Shown: positions 10,903 to 22,314 of the stretch, piece by piece
Layout: each line of letters opens with the position of its first letter
Numbering within the stretch: the stretch's first letter is position 1
NCBI GenBank assembly: GCA_011316305.1
Contig: SAUG01000015.1
Coordinates: 310,001-374,000, forward strand
Source of the DNA: Rusavskia elegans
Lineage: Eukaryota; Ascomycota; Lecanoromycetes; Teloschistales; Teloschistaceae
DNA length: 64,000 nt
Direction: 5' to 3'
Program-made: the position numbers and the translations under genes
The notes under the pieces: generated by a model
The model's input: the letters and a program-made list of their open reading frames with translations, nothing else
Databases searched by the model: none
Told to the model about the DNA's origin: nothing

Positions 10903-12890
10903 TCACAACCATATGGATGTCCCGGACTGTGAGACTATGAAGGTACACCCCAGCTGTAACTCCCTTTCGTGCTCTTGCAGCTGCGCTAGTATCGTCTCTT
11001 CGATACTGGGCCCATCTCGCAGCGGATCCTTGACGTGAATGATGATGACTTTTAGGCCTTCCAGAGGTTTCGTAGTCGTGGATTGTTTGCTCGCATCGCC
11101 TTTGTGTCGTGAATTCGATGTTTTGTGACTTGAACCATCTTCCTCTACGATGGAGCCGAGTTCGGCGTCTTCGTTCGTCAGAACCATTTCACTCGAGCTC
11201 TGCCGTGGTGATTCCGGGCGAAGGGGCGTCGATGGGCTGACACTCGATCGCGTCCTTCGTCGTACATGGTGTCGACTGGGCGGTGGTCGGGGCTGGAGCT
11301 CATCGGACGGAAACTTGTGGCCGTTGCTGGGCCGTTTACGTTTTCGAGGTGAGCCAGGTCTGCCGTCAGGGGCGGCCAGGGCTTTGACTTTGCCGGCGAG
11401 CACGCCGAGCTCGATCACAAGATGCCGAGGCGTCAGGTGTCCGAATAGCATGCCGTCGGGTTGAGAGTCGTCGTAAGAGCATTCAATCAGTACACCGGTC
11501 AGTAAGCCTCCCGATAGCTTGGCAGCGGCATCTTGCCAGACGCGAGCTGTGCGTGGGTTGAGCGAGACAGAGTCAGGTTCGACATCACCGAAAATGAGCA
11601 CCTCTTTACCGGTATGTTCGTCTCGGAGGAAGTAAGCGGCGCTGTCATAAGCCTTCTTCTCCGACGAGACTTGAGAAAAGCTCTGGCTACGGGCCGAATC
11701 CATGCTGCCGGATGCCAGATCCTTTCGCGACGAGCGCCTCGAATAATACGGAGAGTAGCCAGCCTCGGTGGATTCCGAGCTGTAGCTTCCTTGATGATGG
11801 CTATGTCTCATGCATTCACCGTGGCTCACACTCCATCCTTTGACCGCCAGACCGTCACATACTTCAATGTAACCCCTGCCTTCGCCATCACCCAGAGCCA
11901 CGTTTCCACCATCGACGAGTCTGTCGTAGCTGACAAATCCGACCGCGCCATCACCTTCATCGGACAAATTCGGCCAGATGACTCCGTTGAAGATGTGTTC
12001 CTTGATCGCTTCGATTGTGGAGGGTAAGGCAGCCACTCGCTTCCTCCGCAACGTTTGTTGTAAGGCTGCCGTATTGATCGCGAAGCCAGCGACATGGTCC
12101 AGATGAGGGTGGGTGATGAGATACGTGGAGATGAGGCTTCGGAAAACATAAGTAGCGTTGGCTTTGGCGGTCTCATGGGGGAGTTCGAGGTTGGCGAAAG
12201 GCCCAGTCGCCATACAGAGTTTCGGCCTCGTCGATTCGGTAGGCGTGGAGAGATTGTCGCCATTCACCGGAGTGGCTGCCGCCGAAGTCATGGTGGTTTT
12301 CCGTAGACTTGCTCGAGGCAGGTGCTCCTCGAAAATCTTGATGATGGCAGCCAGGTGAACGCCAGCATCTACGGCCAAGACCGAGTCCCTCGTCCATTGT
12401 CTTGCCGTCGATCTCACCAATAGACCAGTGACGTTGTCCTCGTTGGGACCACCGCCCGCACCCTGATCAATTGATATCAGCAGGCTTCATACACCGGAGA
12501 GACAGATCATTGATGAGGTACTGTGACGAAAATAGCAGCCAAGAGAAAGGAAACATGCAGTGAAGCTCCGAAGCTATGGGAATTGGGAGAGGCTGCCGGC
12601 TGGTTGGTAGGTATCGCAAATGACATGACGGGAGGCAGCCGAGACATATGAAGGAACAGGTGGGGGAGAAGCGAGACTGGGACAGGGCAGGCAGACGGGG
12701 GAGGAAAAGATGAAGAATGAGGGCAACCTCACGCCGCTCATGCAAGTCTATCATTTGATTTCCCAGCAAACAACCGATCTTGGCAATGGCTGCAGCTCAT
12801 GCTCGTGCTTACCAGGATAATGATCTGGAAAGACGGGGAGGCAGACTGAACAGTCCCAGCATCTGCCGAGCTACGGCCATCCGCTTTCAT
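10903..12890 (-). CDS. PDE1: Class II (low-affinity) 3',5'-cyclic-nucleotide phosphodiesterase, 545 aa
   Basis: This enzyme hydrolyses cAMP to AMP and damps the cAMP-PKA pathway in the cytosol. Two exons: 12890..12813 (26 codons) and 12462..10903, split by a 350-bp phase-0 intron (GTAAGC...GATCAG). The short first exon ends FQIIIL and joins GAGGGPNEDNVTG, restoring the beta-strand and glycine loop that open the class II fold; this fixed both the exon and the start. The metal-binding signature HPHLDHVAG is at about residues 144-152, a second histidine lies in SHGE near 240, and IFGDVEPD near 317 supplies further ligands, so the site looks complete. Low-complexity segments sit between the His motifs and GDVEPD (Ser/Arg/Tyr-rich) and in the C-terminal third (Arg/Pro/Ser-rich), making it longer than yeast Pde1 (about 370). 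It ends with IVSQSGTSIWL. Convergent with the SAC gene. Confidence 0.93.
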
Positions 12891-12924
12891 CGAAGTACTC
12901 TCCTCGCCGTGATTTTTTCCCTAT

Positions 12925-12951
12925 TATTGCTTATTGCTTATTGCTTATTCC
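12925..12951. repeat. Tandem ttattgc repeat upstream of the phosphodiesterase start
   Basis: About three and a half copies of a 7-bp unit lie 35-60 bp before the ATG, hence in the 5' leader or core promoter. Copy number could vary between strains. Confidence 0.65.
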
Positions 12952-13226
12952 TGGGGCCACTAGGGAAGAGGGCCGGTCTTCCCCTTATACGCCTCCCGGG
13001 GGTTCGGAACAGCGCTGTGGTTATGCGATCAACGTTCTGGCTCCGTCTTCACTGCCAATTAAGCAACGTCCACGGTGCCAACGTTCACGGCACCACCGGC
13101 CGGCAGCCAACGGACCAGTGCGTCGTCCGGCAAACGACGTGGGGCTCGATGGAGATGCTGGGGCTTCTCAATCTTGGGGGGTTGTTGCCAGGGTTGAGAT
13201 TGGCGCGCTGCAAGTACCCGATAGGG

Positions 13227-13257
13227 TCTATCTGCTCACTGCTCACTGGCAGATAGA
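13227..13257. other. Perfect 9-bp inverted repeat
   Basis: tctatctgc at 13227-13235 is mirrored by gcagataga at 13249-13257, with a 13-bp spacer that itself contains ctcactg twice. It could form a hairpin or a two-site operator. It lies about 340 bp upstream of the phosphodiesterase start. No factor recognised. Confidence 0.55.
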
Positions 13258-13441
13258 TGCGGCGGAACCAAAGGAGCCTCGGTAACGCAGAGCGAGAAGC
13301 GTGTCGTGCGGTTGACAAGTCGGTCAGCGTGGGCTACGTTGGTGCGCTTGCTCTGCGTGTGCGTTTGGTGATTGGTAGAGTGAGTAGAGTCATGGGTGTC
13401 GCGGTTGATGGACGTGTGGTGGTCCAGTTATTTTAATTATT

Positions 13442-13455
13442 GGCTTAGCTAAGCC
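13442..13455. other. 14-bp perfect palindrome ggcttagctaagcc
   Basis: A perfect dyad in intergenic DNA, compatible with a dimeric transcription-factor site. I cannot assign a factor. Confidence 0.5.
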
Positions 13456-13823
13456 GTCTAAGGTACACGGTACGAGTCATGATTGTTTTCCCCCAACAAT
13501 ACTGTCATGATTGATTCTATGACGAAAACCATGGTGATGTGTGCACCATTCGCCTTACCCTATGGCTGTTTGGTATATCGTACACATCCACTCGATGTGC
13601 TATATTTTCTCACAGTGCGCTACCAACCACCTTGAACCCCACAAAACGTAGGCAATTAAACTCCAGCCGTGATGTTTAACACCCAGCGCCACGAATGCAT
13701 ACATGCTTAACACCCCAGTCACTCATAATGTTATATGCTAACATGTTCGGTGTCGACGAAAAGAGCAAGTCATCAGCCGAGGCTCCCCGTCCAGCTTCAT
13801 GAATCATGTTCAGGGGTATCATT

Positions 13824-15376
13824 TCAGTTCCTTCGCGGCGGCGTGTCTTCACCAATAGCAGCAGAGTAACTCGGTATGGGCGGGCTGACCGAGCCGGACT
13901 GTATCAAGGGTCGCCGCTCATCGTCTTCAGCCCTCGTCCTACCATTACCGCCATCCATCGAGCCGTCAGGGCTAGTATATTCAGGTGGGGGAACAGAATA
14001 GTCTGGTGAATCCTCGTCACTCTCATTCTGCTCATTTGTTGCCGACGGTAGATCTCGAGTGGTGAGTTCTGCGCTGCGGCTGGTGCCTTCGCCAATGTCC
14101 TCGTTGGAAGGAATGTGACAGAGGTGCGCCAGAGAAATCTCGGTCGGCGATCGAATCGGTCCGGGGCTGTTGGGCGGGTTGAAACCTATATTGCCGCTCC
14201 TGGATCGTCCATGGAGAGGGCCATGATAGGCACCAGCATGCACCTGCGCGCCCTCTCTTCCAGCTTCCAGTAGAATGCTACCTTGTTCGCTACCATATGG
14301 CGGCGGAGGCGCCAGACTGCCCGTCATTGGTGCGAGACCCCATTTTTTGACGTTGGCCTCGATGAAAACAAAGCCGCTTTGTCCAAAATTCACGTGCACC
14401 GTGCAGGGGCCGGTGGCGCCAACGGTAGGAAAGAAATTTTGCGTCTTCAGCCCATGAGCAACGTCATCGAGCTTTTTGCCATTGCGAGTGAAAAAGACTG
14501 TTCCGGTTCGCGGTCGGTAACCCACGCCAATCACATCGCCTTGAACGTACTCGGGACCATACGACGACGGGAGGAAGGGCTGGTTGTAGCGTCGGTGGCC
14601 GAGCGATGTGTAGGCTATGGAAGCTTTGTGCCACCCAGGCAGGCGAAAGAGTGGATATGGTTTGGTCGTCAGGCCGATACTGATCAGCGATGGTGCAGGC
14701 TTATCGTAGATCTTCGATTCCCAGTAGTAAACCTCGTTCTGTTTCGGGATTGGCAGGTTGCTTTGAACGCTGCATTCAGAGTCAAAGAATTCAATCTCGG
14801 TACGACCCTCGACAAAACAATTGGCGATTTCCAATTCGGGCTCGAATTCCCATGCTGAGACACCTTTCTCCTGAATGGCTAGGAATTGGGATAAAGAGAT
14901 GTCGGTTTGCATAGTTTCGGGTGGATTGGCTTGAATGAAAGCTGGAGGGACGGAATGTTTAGCGCCAGAAGAGCGTTATAGGGACAAGGTTGTAGACATA
15001 TGGGGCAGATACCTTTCGCTCTTAGATATTCGGCCTTTTGCAAATCGTCCATATCTTCAAGGGCTTCAGCTTCTTCGCGTGCAAAGGCCTGTTCATCGTC
15101 GTATTCGCCTGGCCGGCCAAGCCTATCCAACAGGATTCTTCCCCTGGTGGTATGTCGAAAGAAGTAGAAGATGGCAAATACTAAGACGACAAACGCAGCC
15201 GAACCAAAGGCCGAGAGCAGTCCGATGAGGACACCCCTACTCGTGGAACCATCGTTGCTGCTGATATTGATGACAATATGCGATGCAGCATCAGGTCCTG
15301 TTTGGCTCGCAGAGGTGTGAGTTGGCGATAAGCTGCGCAAAGAGGTTGCAAGGGTTGCAGGCAGGCCTTTCGCCAT
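13824..15376 (-). CDS. Membrane-anchored SPRY-domain protein with PPxY motifs (Ssh4/Ear1-like Rsp5 adaptor), 489 aa
   Basis: Ssh4/Ear1-type proteins sit in endosomal or vacuolar membranes and bring cargo to the ubiquitin ligase Rsp5 for multivesicular-body sorting. Exons: 15376..15013 and 14929..13824, with an 83-bp intron (GTATCT...TTCAAG) whose 1+2 split codon restores AKANPPETM. Residues 1-47 are a Ser/Thr-rich luminal segment; one transmembrane helix follows at about 48-73 (GVLIGLLSAFGSAAFVVLVF) with a basic RHTTRGR on its cytosolic side. An acidic linker leads to the conserved LAIQEKGVSAWEFEPELE and a SPRY domain at about 180-310 (NEVYYWESKIYD, GDVIGVGYRP, FFTRNGKKLDD). The C-terminal tail carries two WW-binding PPxY motifs, PPPY near 330 and PPEY near 436. 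This architecture is what supports the adaptor call. No gene symbol is given because Ssh4 and Ear1 cannot be told apart. Confidence 0.9.
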
Positions 15377-15640
15377 CTTGTATCATCGACATTAGCGCAT
15401 GGCAAGTATCCTGGATATGACGACAAGGAATGCAGAACAGTAAGGGTGCAGAAGGCGAGGCGGAACGGATGATGTTTGCTTAGGTTGACGAGGATGAGGT
15501 ACAGATTGAATGTCAGTGGGGCTTTGCACGTGCTTCTTTTTAGCGTAATTCGATGTCTGGACTGAGGCACCGACTGGAACGAGACAATTTACCTAAAGGG
15601 CAACCTCTTGTCTTTAGACAATATGTTAGCAGCTAATCAA
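15377..15640. promoter_or_regulatory. Upstream region of the SPRY gene and edge of the AT-rich block
   Basis: Normal-composition DNA upstream of the minus-strand SPRY gene continues to about 15,600 and then changes within about 100 bp to AT-rich sequence with RIP character. Any promoter must lie in this short strip. The open frame at 15181-15570 on the minus strand has no recognisable product. Confidence 0.5.
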
Positions 15641-15734
15641 AGGATGATTCGACGCTATATAATAATAGCTAAGTATTTACAGCGAATTATATCGAATAAA
15701 TTAAAATAGTTAATATTATATTATATAATATTTA

Positions 15735-15770
15735 GCTTTTTTAAAAAAAATTTATTTGAAATTTTATTAA

Positions 15771-15801
<31 letters not shown>

Positions 15802-16695
15802 TTATTTACGTTATATACGACAACGATTATTGTATTTATATATAAAGAAACTGAATATATTCGTCAGGCAAAATTTGCAGCGTAATCAATTATATTAATT
15901 ATTTTTTTAATTCGATTACGATTTTTCTACTATATTTAAATATTATATATTCTTTTTTCGACGTTATAAATAATTATAAATATCAATATTTCCGCTATAT
16001 CTATCTACTATATTACGAAATAACTATCTCTAATTATTGTTTCGATTATATTTATTATATAATCCGTATTTAAACGTTTTACTAAACTATTAAAATATTC
16101 TTTAATCTATAAAATTTTAAGAGAATCGCTAGTTATAAAAAAGTCTCTAGTTTTAAAAGAATCGCTAGCTAGTATATTAAATACTATAACTAGAAATTTT
16201 ATCCGATCGATTAAAATAAAAAGATATAAAAAAATCGAATAGTACGTTTTAAAAATAGTAAAGAAAAGATTTTTATCGAAGTTAAAATAGACTACTCTAG
16301 CTATAATCAAATAATCGACGTTATTAAAAATAGATATAGTTATTATAAATATAGATACTACCGTTTAATTTAGCTATAGTATAGTTATTACGGAAATATA
16401 TATAAATATAAAAGATTTTAATAAATTATAATATATACGAGAATATAGTTTATATTACTAGTAAAAAAAAAAGCGATAACTACGAAATATATTTATCTAT
16501 AAAAATTTCTATATTAGTTAAATTATCGATAAAAGGATACGTTATATTACTAAATAAATTTAAATTAAAATTTTAAAAAACTATTATTTATAATAATTAA
16601 AATTGAATATTAATTTTATTACTATATATTCTATACTGTTATAATTATATTTGATTTATTTATCGAATCATTAGTTTATCGAATATCAAAACCAA
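15735..16695 (-). mobile_element. X-family repeat, copy X1 (minus)
   Basis: A RIP-mutated copy of a repeat of about 0.95 kb. It reads from a head near 16,690 (cggtaaaccagtggttcg-like in other copies) down to a tail at about 15,740, with a (TA)n run at 15,772-15,801 near the tail. It matches X2 in inverted orientation over its whole length. No terminal repeat or coding motif lets me class it; it could be a solo LTR or a DNA element. Confidence 0.7.
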
Positions 16696-16699
16696 AATT

Positions 16700-17645
16700 T
16701 AATTAATTTGGTTTTGATTTTAATATCCGGTATATCAATGATTCGGTAAATATATTAAACGTTGGTATACCAATATTAAATGTACGATAATAGAATTTAT
16801 ATTCAAGTTTATTTAATATAAATAATAGATCATTCTATGAAATTTTAATTTAAATCTATTTAATAATATAACGTATTCTTCAATCGATAATTTAATTAAA
16901 ATAGAAGTTTTCATAAATAAATATACCTCGTAGTTATCGCTTTTTTTTTTCTTTTTCTTTTACAAGCAATATAAATTCTATAATATTTAAAATTTTTACG
17001 TACGTATATAATTCTATAATAGCTATAGCTATAAACTAAATCAAATAGTAGTATATCTATAATAATTATATCTACTCGCGCGATTATCGACTATTTTATT
17101 ATAGCTAAAATAATCTGTTTCGATTTCGATCTAGATTTCCTTTTTACTATTTTTAAAATACGCTATCTAATTTTTCTATTTTTTTTTAATCTAATCGACC
17201 GGATAAAATTTCTAGCCGTAGTAGCTAGCGTATAATCTAGTAATTCTTTTAAAATTAAATAGACTAAAGAATATTTTAATAGACTAGCGGAACGTTTGGA
17301 TATAGATTATATAATAAATACGGCTAAAACGATAACTATAGATAATTACTTCGTAGTATAGTAGATAGATATAGCGGAAATTTTAGATATTTATAATTAT
17401 TTATAATATCGAAAAAGAATTGGATAGTAGAGAATTCGTAATCGTAAATAAAAAAGAAAATAGTTAAATAAAAGTAATTAATTACGTTGTAAATTTTATC
17501 GACCGAACTATATATTTTTAGCTATAAAAATCTTTTTACACGTAAAATATAATAGTTATTACCGTATATAACGTAAGTAATATATATAAAAACTCCATAT
17601 AATTCTAAATAGAAACCTTTTAGAAAAAATCAAAACTATAATAAA
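16700..17645 (+). mobile_element. X-family repeat, copy X2 (plus, head-to-head with X1)
   Basis: The mirror image of X1 across a centre at about 16,697 (the aattaatt core). Its tail keeps a short (TA)n followed by aaaactccatataattc at about 17,587-17,605; this is the uninterrupted version of the site where X3 carries a SINE. Heavily RIP-mutated and non-coding. Confidence 0.7.
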
Positions 17646-17926
17646 TGAATTAAATATTATATTTTATATTATATAATATTTTAATTTCTTTATTTTTACT
17701 ATATAAAGAAATATATTATAGATTATTTAATATAGATAATTTAAAATAAATTATTAATTTATTAATACTATAGATATATTATTATCTATATATTTATAAA
17801 ATATTAAAAGATTATCAATAAACCATTTTGATAATAACGGCGATAAATATTTTAATTTGAATATTGAATAATTTCGAAAATACGTTTTATTTCGTAATAT
17901 ATTATATAATTTCGATATAGAATTTA

Positions 17927-18379
17927 TAGATTGATCGTCGGATCGAATTTCGAATCCGAATTGAAAAAATCGACCCGATCCGAATCGATTCCGATTTTTC
18001 TAGATACCGAACTAATAGATTTTCGGTTTTTAATTTATAATTCGATTTAGTTCGAATAATTTACTATTTTTTTATAACTCGTTTAATTCTAGTATAAAAG
18101 ATACTTAAATAACTTTAAAGAATTCCAATTAATTAATTACGCTAGCTAAATGAATACTAGTTGAATTAAATATATTATCTAAATATATTACTTTTATATT
18201 TAATTATTTAATTAATTTAATATATAATTTTACTATTAATAAAAATTTAGTAAATTTCTATTATATTTTTAGATTCGATCCGGAATCGACCGTTTAGCGA
18301 ATCGAATCGATTCGATTTATTAAAACATCGAGTCGAATTATAGATACCGACGGAAATCTATATCGAAATAGCTAAACTA
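17927..18379 (+). mobile_element. hAT-type MITE, copy A1
   Basis: Starts TAGATTGATCGTCGG and ends GCTAAACTA, mutated forms of the family termini TAGACTGGC and GCCAGTCTA. Flanking octamers agattta-like (agaattta / aaaattaa) match at 6 of 8 positions. Interior has the family's repeated TCGGATT/AATCCGA motifs. Confidence 0.7.
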
Positions 18380-20062
18380 AAAATTAATAGATAGTATTAA
18401 TATAATAGCTATAGAATATATAATATTATTTTTCAACGCGATATCTATATATTTGCCGTATTATTTTAATTATATAGTTTATATAATAGTATATAAATAA
18501 TAAATATCAATATATAAATTACTTTAATTAAATAAATAGAAATATTATAATAAAAATAAAATCGAAATCTTTTTAATAACTATATATATTTTATCGTTAG
18601 AAATTATACTATCTATTGAATAATTTATAGATTTATATATATAAATAAAAAGATATTAATTTTGTATTCTAAAATAAAATATTAAATTTATCGTTATTAG
18701 AATTAATATTATTTTTTTTATTTCTAATAATTTTTTTATCGATATTACGACTATAATTATTTACTTTACCTTTATCTATAGACGTATCGGAATTGATTTT
18801 ATAGATAATACGAACGGTAACTTTTTTTAACTACTTTTTATTTTTTATAACGATATAAATTTAGAGATTTAATAGTTTATTTTTAGTAAAAATTATTATT
18901 CGGATTTGAAAATTTTTTTTTTATTTTTTTTATACGCTTTAGTTTTACCGACGTATATACGAGATTATAGATTTTAATTATAGAAATATTCGTATCTGTT
19001 ATACGATTAAATATATCTAGAAAATTAATTTTAGTAGATTATTAATTTCGTAATTTCTATAAATTAGTATTATAGTTAAATATTTATTTAATTCGGATTA
19101 TAAAATTCGTATAGATATTTAGAATTTGATTAGTAACTAGAAATATATTAGTAGAAAAGATAAACGATATACTTTTAAAATAGAAATTAATTTTATTATT
19201 CAAACGAGACGATTTGATAAAATCGATAATAGAGATAGCGAAAGAAAATATATAAACGAAGCTATTTACAGAAAATAATTTAATAAATATATAGATAATA
19301 GTATCGGAATTATTAAAGATGAAATATTTTTATATTTTAATCTATAGACTATTAGTATAGATAAAATAGAAATATTTTAAAATAAACGTTATTATAAATA
19401 TAAACGAGGATATATATTTATAATTATTTTTGTATCTGAAGATTACTTCTAGTTATTACTATTCTAGTTAATACGAATTTCGCTTTTTTTAATTTCTATT
19501 TTCTTTTTATAATTTATAGATATTAAATATCTACGATGAATTTAGATATATTATTTAGATTAGAATTTAATAAAAATATAATCCGATATTTATTTTTTAA
19601 TTTCTTTATATCATATTTAAATTTATCGATAAAACGAAAATGAAAATCTTTTATAATTTTAAATTTATAACTTCGATCGATATTAATTTATACTTTCGTT
19701 TTAAATATATATTTACAAATTACTTTAAAAAAAATCTAGTTATCTATATTAAAAAGACTATCTAGTTTTAAATTATAGTCGACTGAAATAAATAAAAACT
19801 ATAAACGAATATTAGTTAAATAATATCAAAAAATCGAAATAGAAAACAGTAATTAATATTATATTATTATTGATATTTATCGATTATAATTACTATTACC
19901 GCGGGTTATAATTCCGTAATAACGTTTATTTTCTATAAAGTTATTATTTTAATCGTCGGTTTTAATTTACTTTATTTATATCTTTTAAACAAAGACGTCT
20001 AGTAGAAGGTTATCGACGATATCGAAAGTAATAAATCTAATAAAACGTAGAAAAAACTAGAT
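18380..20062. other. AT-rich, RIP-mutated, unassigned
   Basis: About 1.7 kb of degenerate sequence between hAT-type elements. It is probably old transposon but I found no motif or internal match that identifies it. No intact open frame. Confidence 0.5.
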
Positions 20063-22290
20063 TAATCTGGCCGTCGGGTCGGATTTCAAATCCAAATTAA
20101 CTAATCCGATCCGATTCGAATCGGATTAAAGAATAGTCCGATCTGACCCGAGTCGAATCGGGTTATTTTAAGATTTAACCCGATTCGGTTTCGAATCGAA
20201 TCTAGAAACTCGAATTTAACCCGTTAAAACCGTTAAAATTTTCTTTTTTATATTATAATATTTAGAAATTTCTACTTTTACTATATAGTTATATTATAAT
20301 ATTAATATATTAAATATTTTTTAAATAGGTATCGATTCCGTATTACTTTTTTTTCTATATTTTTTATTATCTAAATATAAATTCTATTTATTTTAAATGT
20401 TTAAAATTAATATAAAATATTGAATTTTTTAATTAATTTTCGTCTATCCGTTTTCTAAATTGATACGTCTAGCGAAATTTTAGAAAACGAGGCCTTTCTA
20501 AATAAAAACTATTTTAGCTAGTCTATAAACTAGACGGTAAATCGATCTATAAATATTATATCATTTAATTTTTTATAATTTTATAGAAAATAATAATAGA
20601 TTATTAAAAATATAGCTAATAAAATTCCAGTCGACTATCTAATACTAGTTTTTAAAAAAAAGATATATTTAATAGGATTTAGATTATTATAAAAAATTAA
20701 AATATTAATAATCTAAAATTTTTATAACTATTAGTACTAAAAATAAATTCTATAGAAAATTAATTTAATTTTTTTTAGTTAGACTGGCCGTCGGATCGAA
20801 TTTCGAATCTAGATTAAAAAAACCGATCCGATTTAAATCGGTTTCGACTTTTTTAGATATCGAACTAAATCGATTTCGATTTATTTAAATATTAAACCGA
20901 TTCGGTTCCGGGTTAAATCCGAATTTCTAGATTCGATCTATTAAAATCGTTATATTCTAGTATGAAAATATAACTCTAGTATAAAAGTTATATTTATCTA
21001 TCTAAAAAACTTCTAATTTAATAATTATATTAGCTAAATAATTTCTAGTTAGACTTAATATATTATCTAAATTTATTACTTTAAAAAAATAAAAGATAAT
21101 AAATTAACTATTTTATTATTTATAGTATTATACTATTTATAGAAAATCTAATAGATTAAATCGGATTTCTATCGGTTTTTATTTTATAATCTAATCTAAT
21201 TTTCGATTTTAATTTTAGAAATCGATCTATACCGTTTAGTAGATCGAATCGAACTAATTCGTTAAAACTCGAATCGGATTTCCGAAATACCGATGGAAAT
21301 CCGACCCGAAATAGTCAATCTATTTTTAGTTAAAAAAAGTTATAGAATATATATAGGCGAAATAGTAATATAAATTCGATTAAATAGCTTTAATAATAGA
21401 TAATCCATTTAAAATTATATATAAGAACTATTTTAAGATTTATAACTATTCTATAGCTTCTATTTCTTCTAAAATATCTATTATAAAAAAATATTTTAAT
21501 AATATAATTTACTAAAAAAATAAAGTAACGTAAATTATAAATTTTTATTAAAGTAAAATTTATCCGCGTAAGTAGTTAATAGTAATATAAAGAAATAATA
21601 TAAAGTTTATTTTAATTATAGACTAAAAGTTTTATTAAATTCGAATTTACTTTCGATTTAACTATATAGAACTAGTATTTATATACACCTTTTTTTTAAA
21701 TCTAAATCTATTAATTCGAACTATTAAAAATAAAAGACTGAGATAATTACTATAAATATCTCGTCTAGATATAAGATATATCGATCGTATATAGTTTATA
21801 AAAATAGTTGTTAACAGCTATAATATTATCCGCGTATAAATTAGATTTAATTTAAATATTTTAAAATATGTTTTCTTTATATTAGATATCTAGTTAAATC
21901 TATATAGAATTACGTTATTAGAGATATTAATATATTAGATTATTATTTAGTATTAATTTTAAAAGCGTCTAATTAAATTTATATTTTTTTCTACTAATTA
22001 TTTTATCTATTTAAAATATTAGAAATTATTAAATTTTTAGAATCTTTTTAGTTTAGATAAAAGTTTCTAGATATTATTACTGATAATACCAGTTCTATTA
22101 ATACGTTAAAAAAGAATTTAAAAAAACTTTTACTCGATTTAATAGTCGATAGAATCGAATCTAAAATTTTCCATTTTATCTAAATTAGAAATTAATCTAG
22201 TAGCTTTAAATTTTATTAAAGTTATTAGATTATAAATCATTAGTACCGATATCATTTAAAAATTAAATAATAAATGATTTAGAGATATTA
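20063..22290 (+). mobile_element. Degenerate hAT transposon, copy 1 (candidate parent of the MITE family)
   Basis: Left terminus TAATCTGGCCGTCGGGTCGG matches the MITE family. The element is colinear with copy 2 (about 42,050-44,107, minus): first at about 20,063-20,770, then, after the inserted MITE A3, at 21,331-22,290. On the plus strand at 22,067-22,108 one frame reads LDIITDNTSSINTL, close to the (L/G)ITxDNASxNDTL core of hAT transposases. Stops interrupt the frame throughout and the right terminus is not found. The transposase call rests on this one motif plus the shared terminus. Confidence 0.6.
20780..21322 (+). mobile_element. hAT-type MITE, copy A3 (543 bp)
   Basis: Terminus TAGACTGGCCGTCGG on the left and a mutated GTCAATCTA on the right. 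A perfect 8-bp target-site duplication tttttagt lies at 20,772-20,779 and 21,323-21,330. It interrupts the longer hAT element: the flanks are continuous in copy 2 apart from that copy's own different insertion. Confidence 0.88.
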
Positions 22291-22314
22291 GAATTAGTTT
22301 ATCCAATATTTAAT

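Larger units (their letters stand above)
12891..13823. other. Intergenic region upstream of the phosphodiesterase gene
   Basis: About 930 bp holding the phosphodiesterase promoter and the 3' end of the SPRY gene. It contains a short tandem repeat (ttattgc units, about 12925-12951), an inverted repeat at 13227-13257 and a 14-bp palindrome at 13442-13455. The plus-strand open frames at 12780-13285 overlap the phosphodiesterase first exon and look accidental. Confidence 0.55.

Noticed and set aside
12463..12545. Phosphodiesterase start at MICLSG close to the second exon
   Set aside because: It would need a 30-bp intron and gives a worse glycine loop than the exon ending FQIIIL at 12,813.
16107..16310. 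67-residue minus-strand open frame in X1
   Set aside because: Built of Phe, Ile, Asn and Leu from AT-rich DNA; no equivalent intact frame in other X copies.
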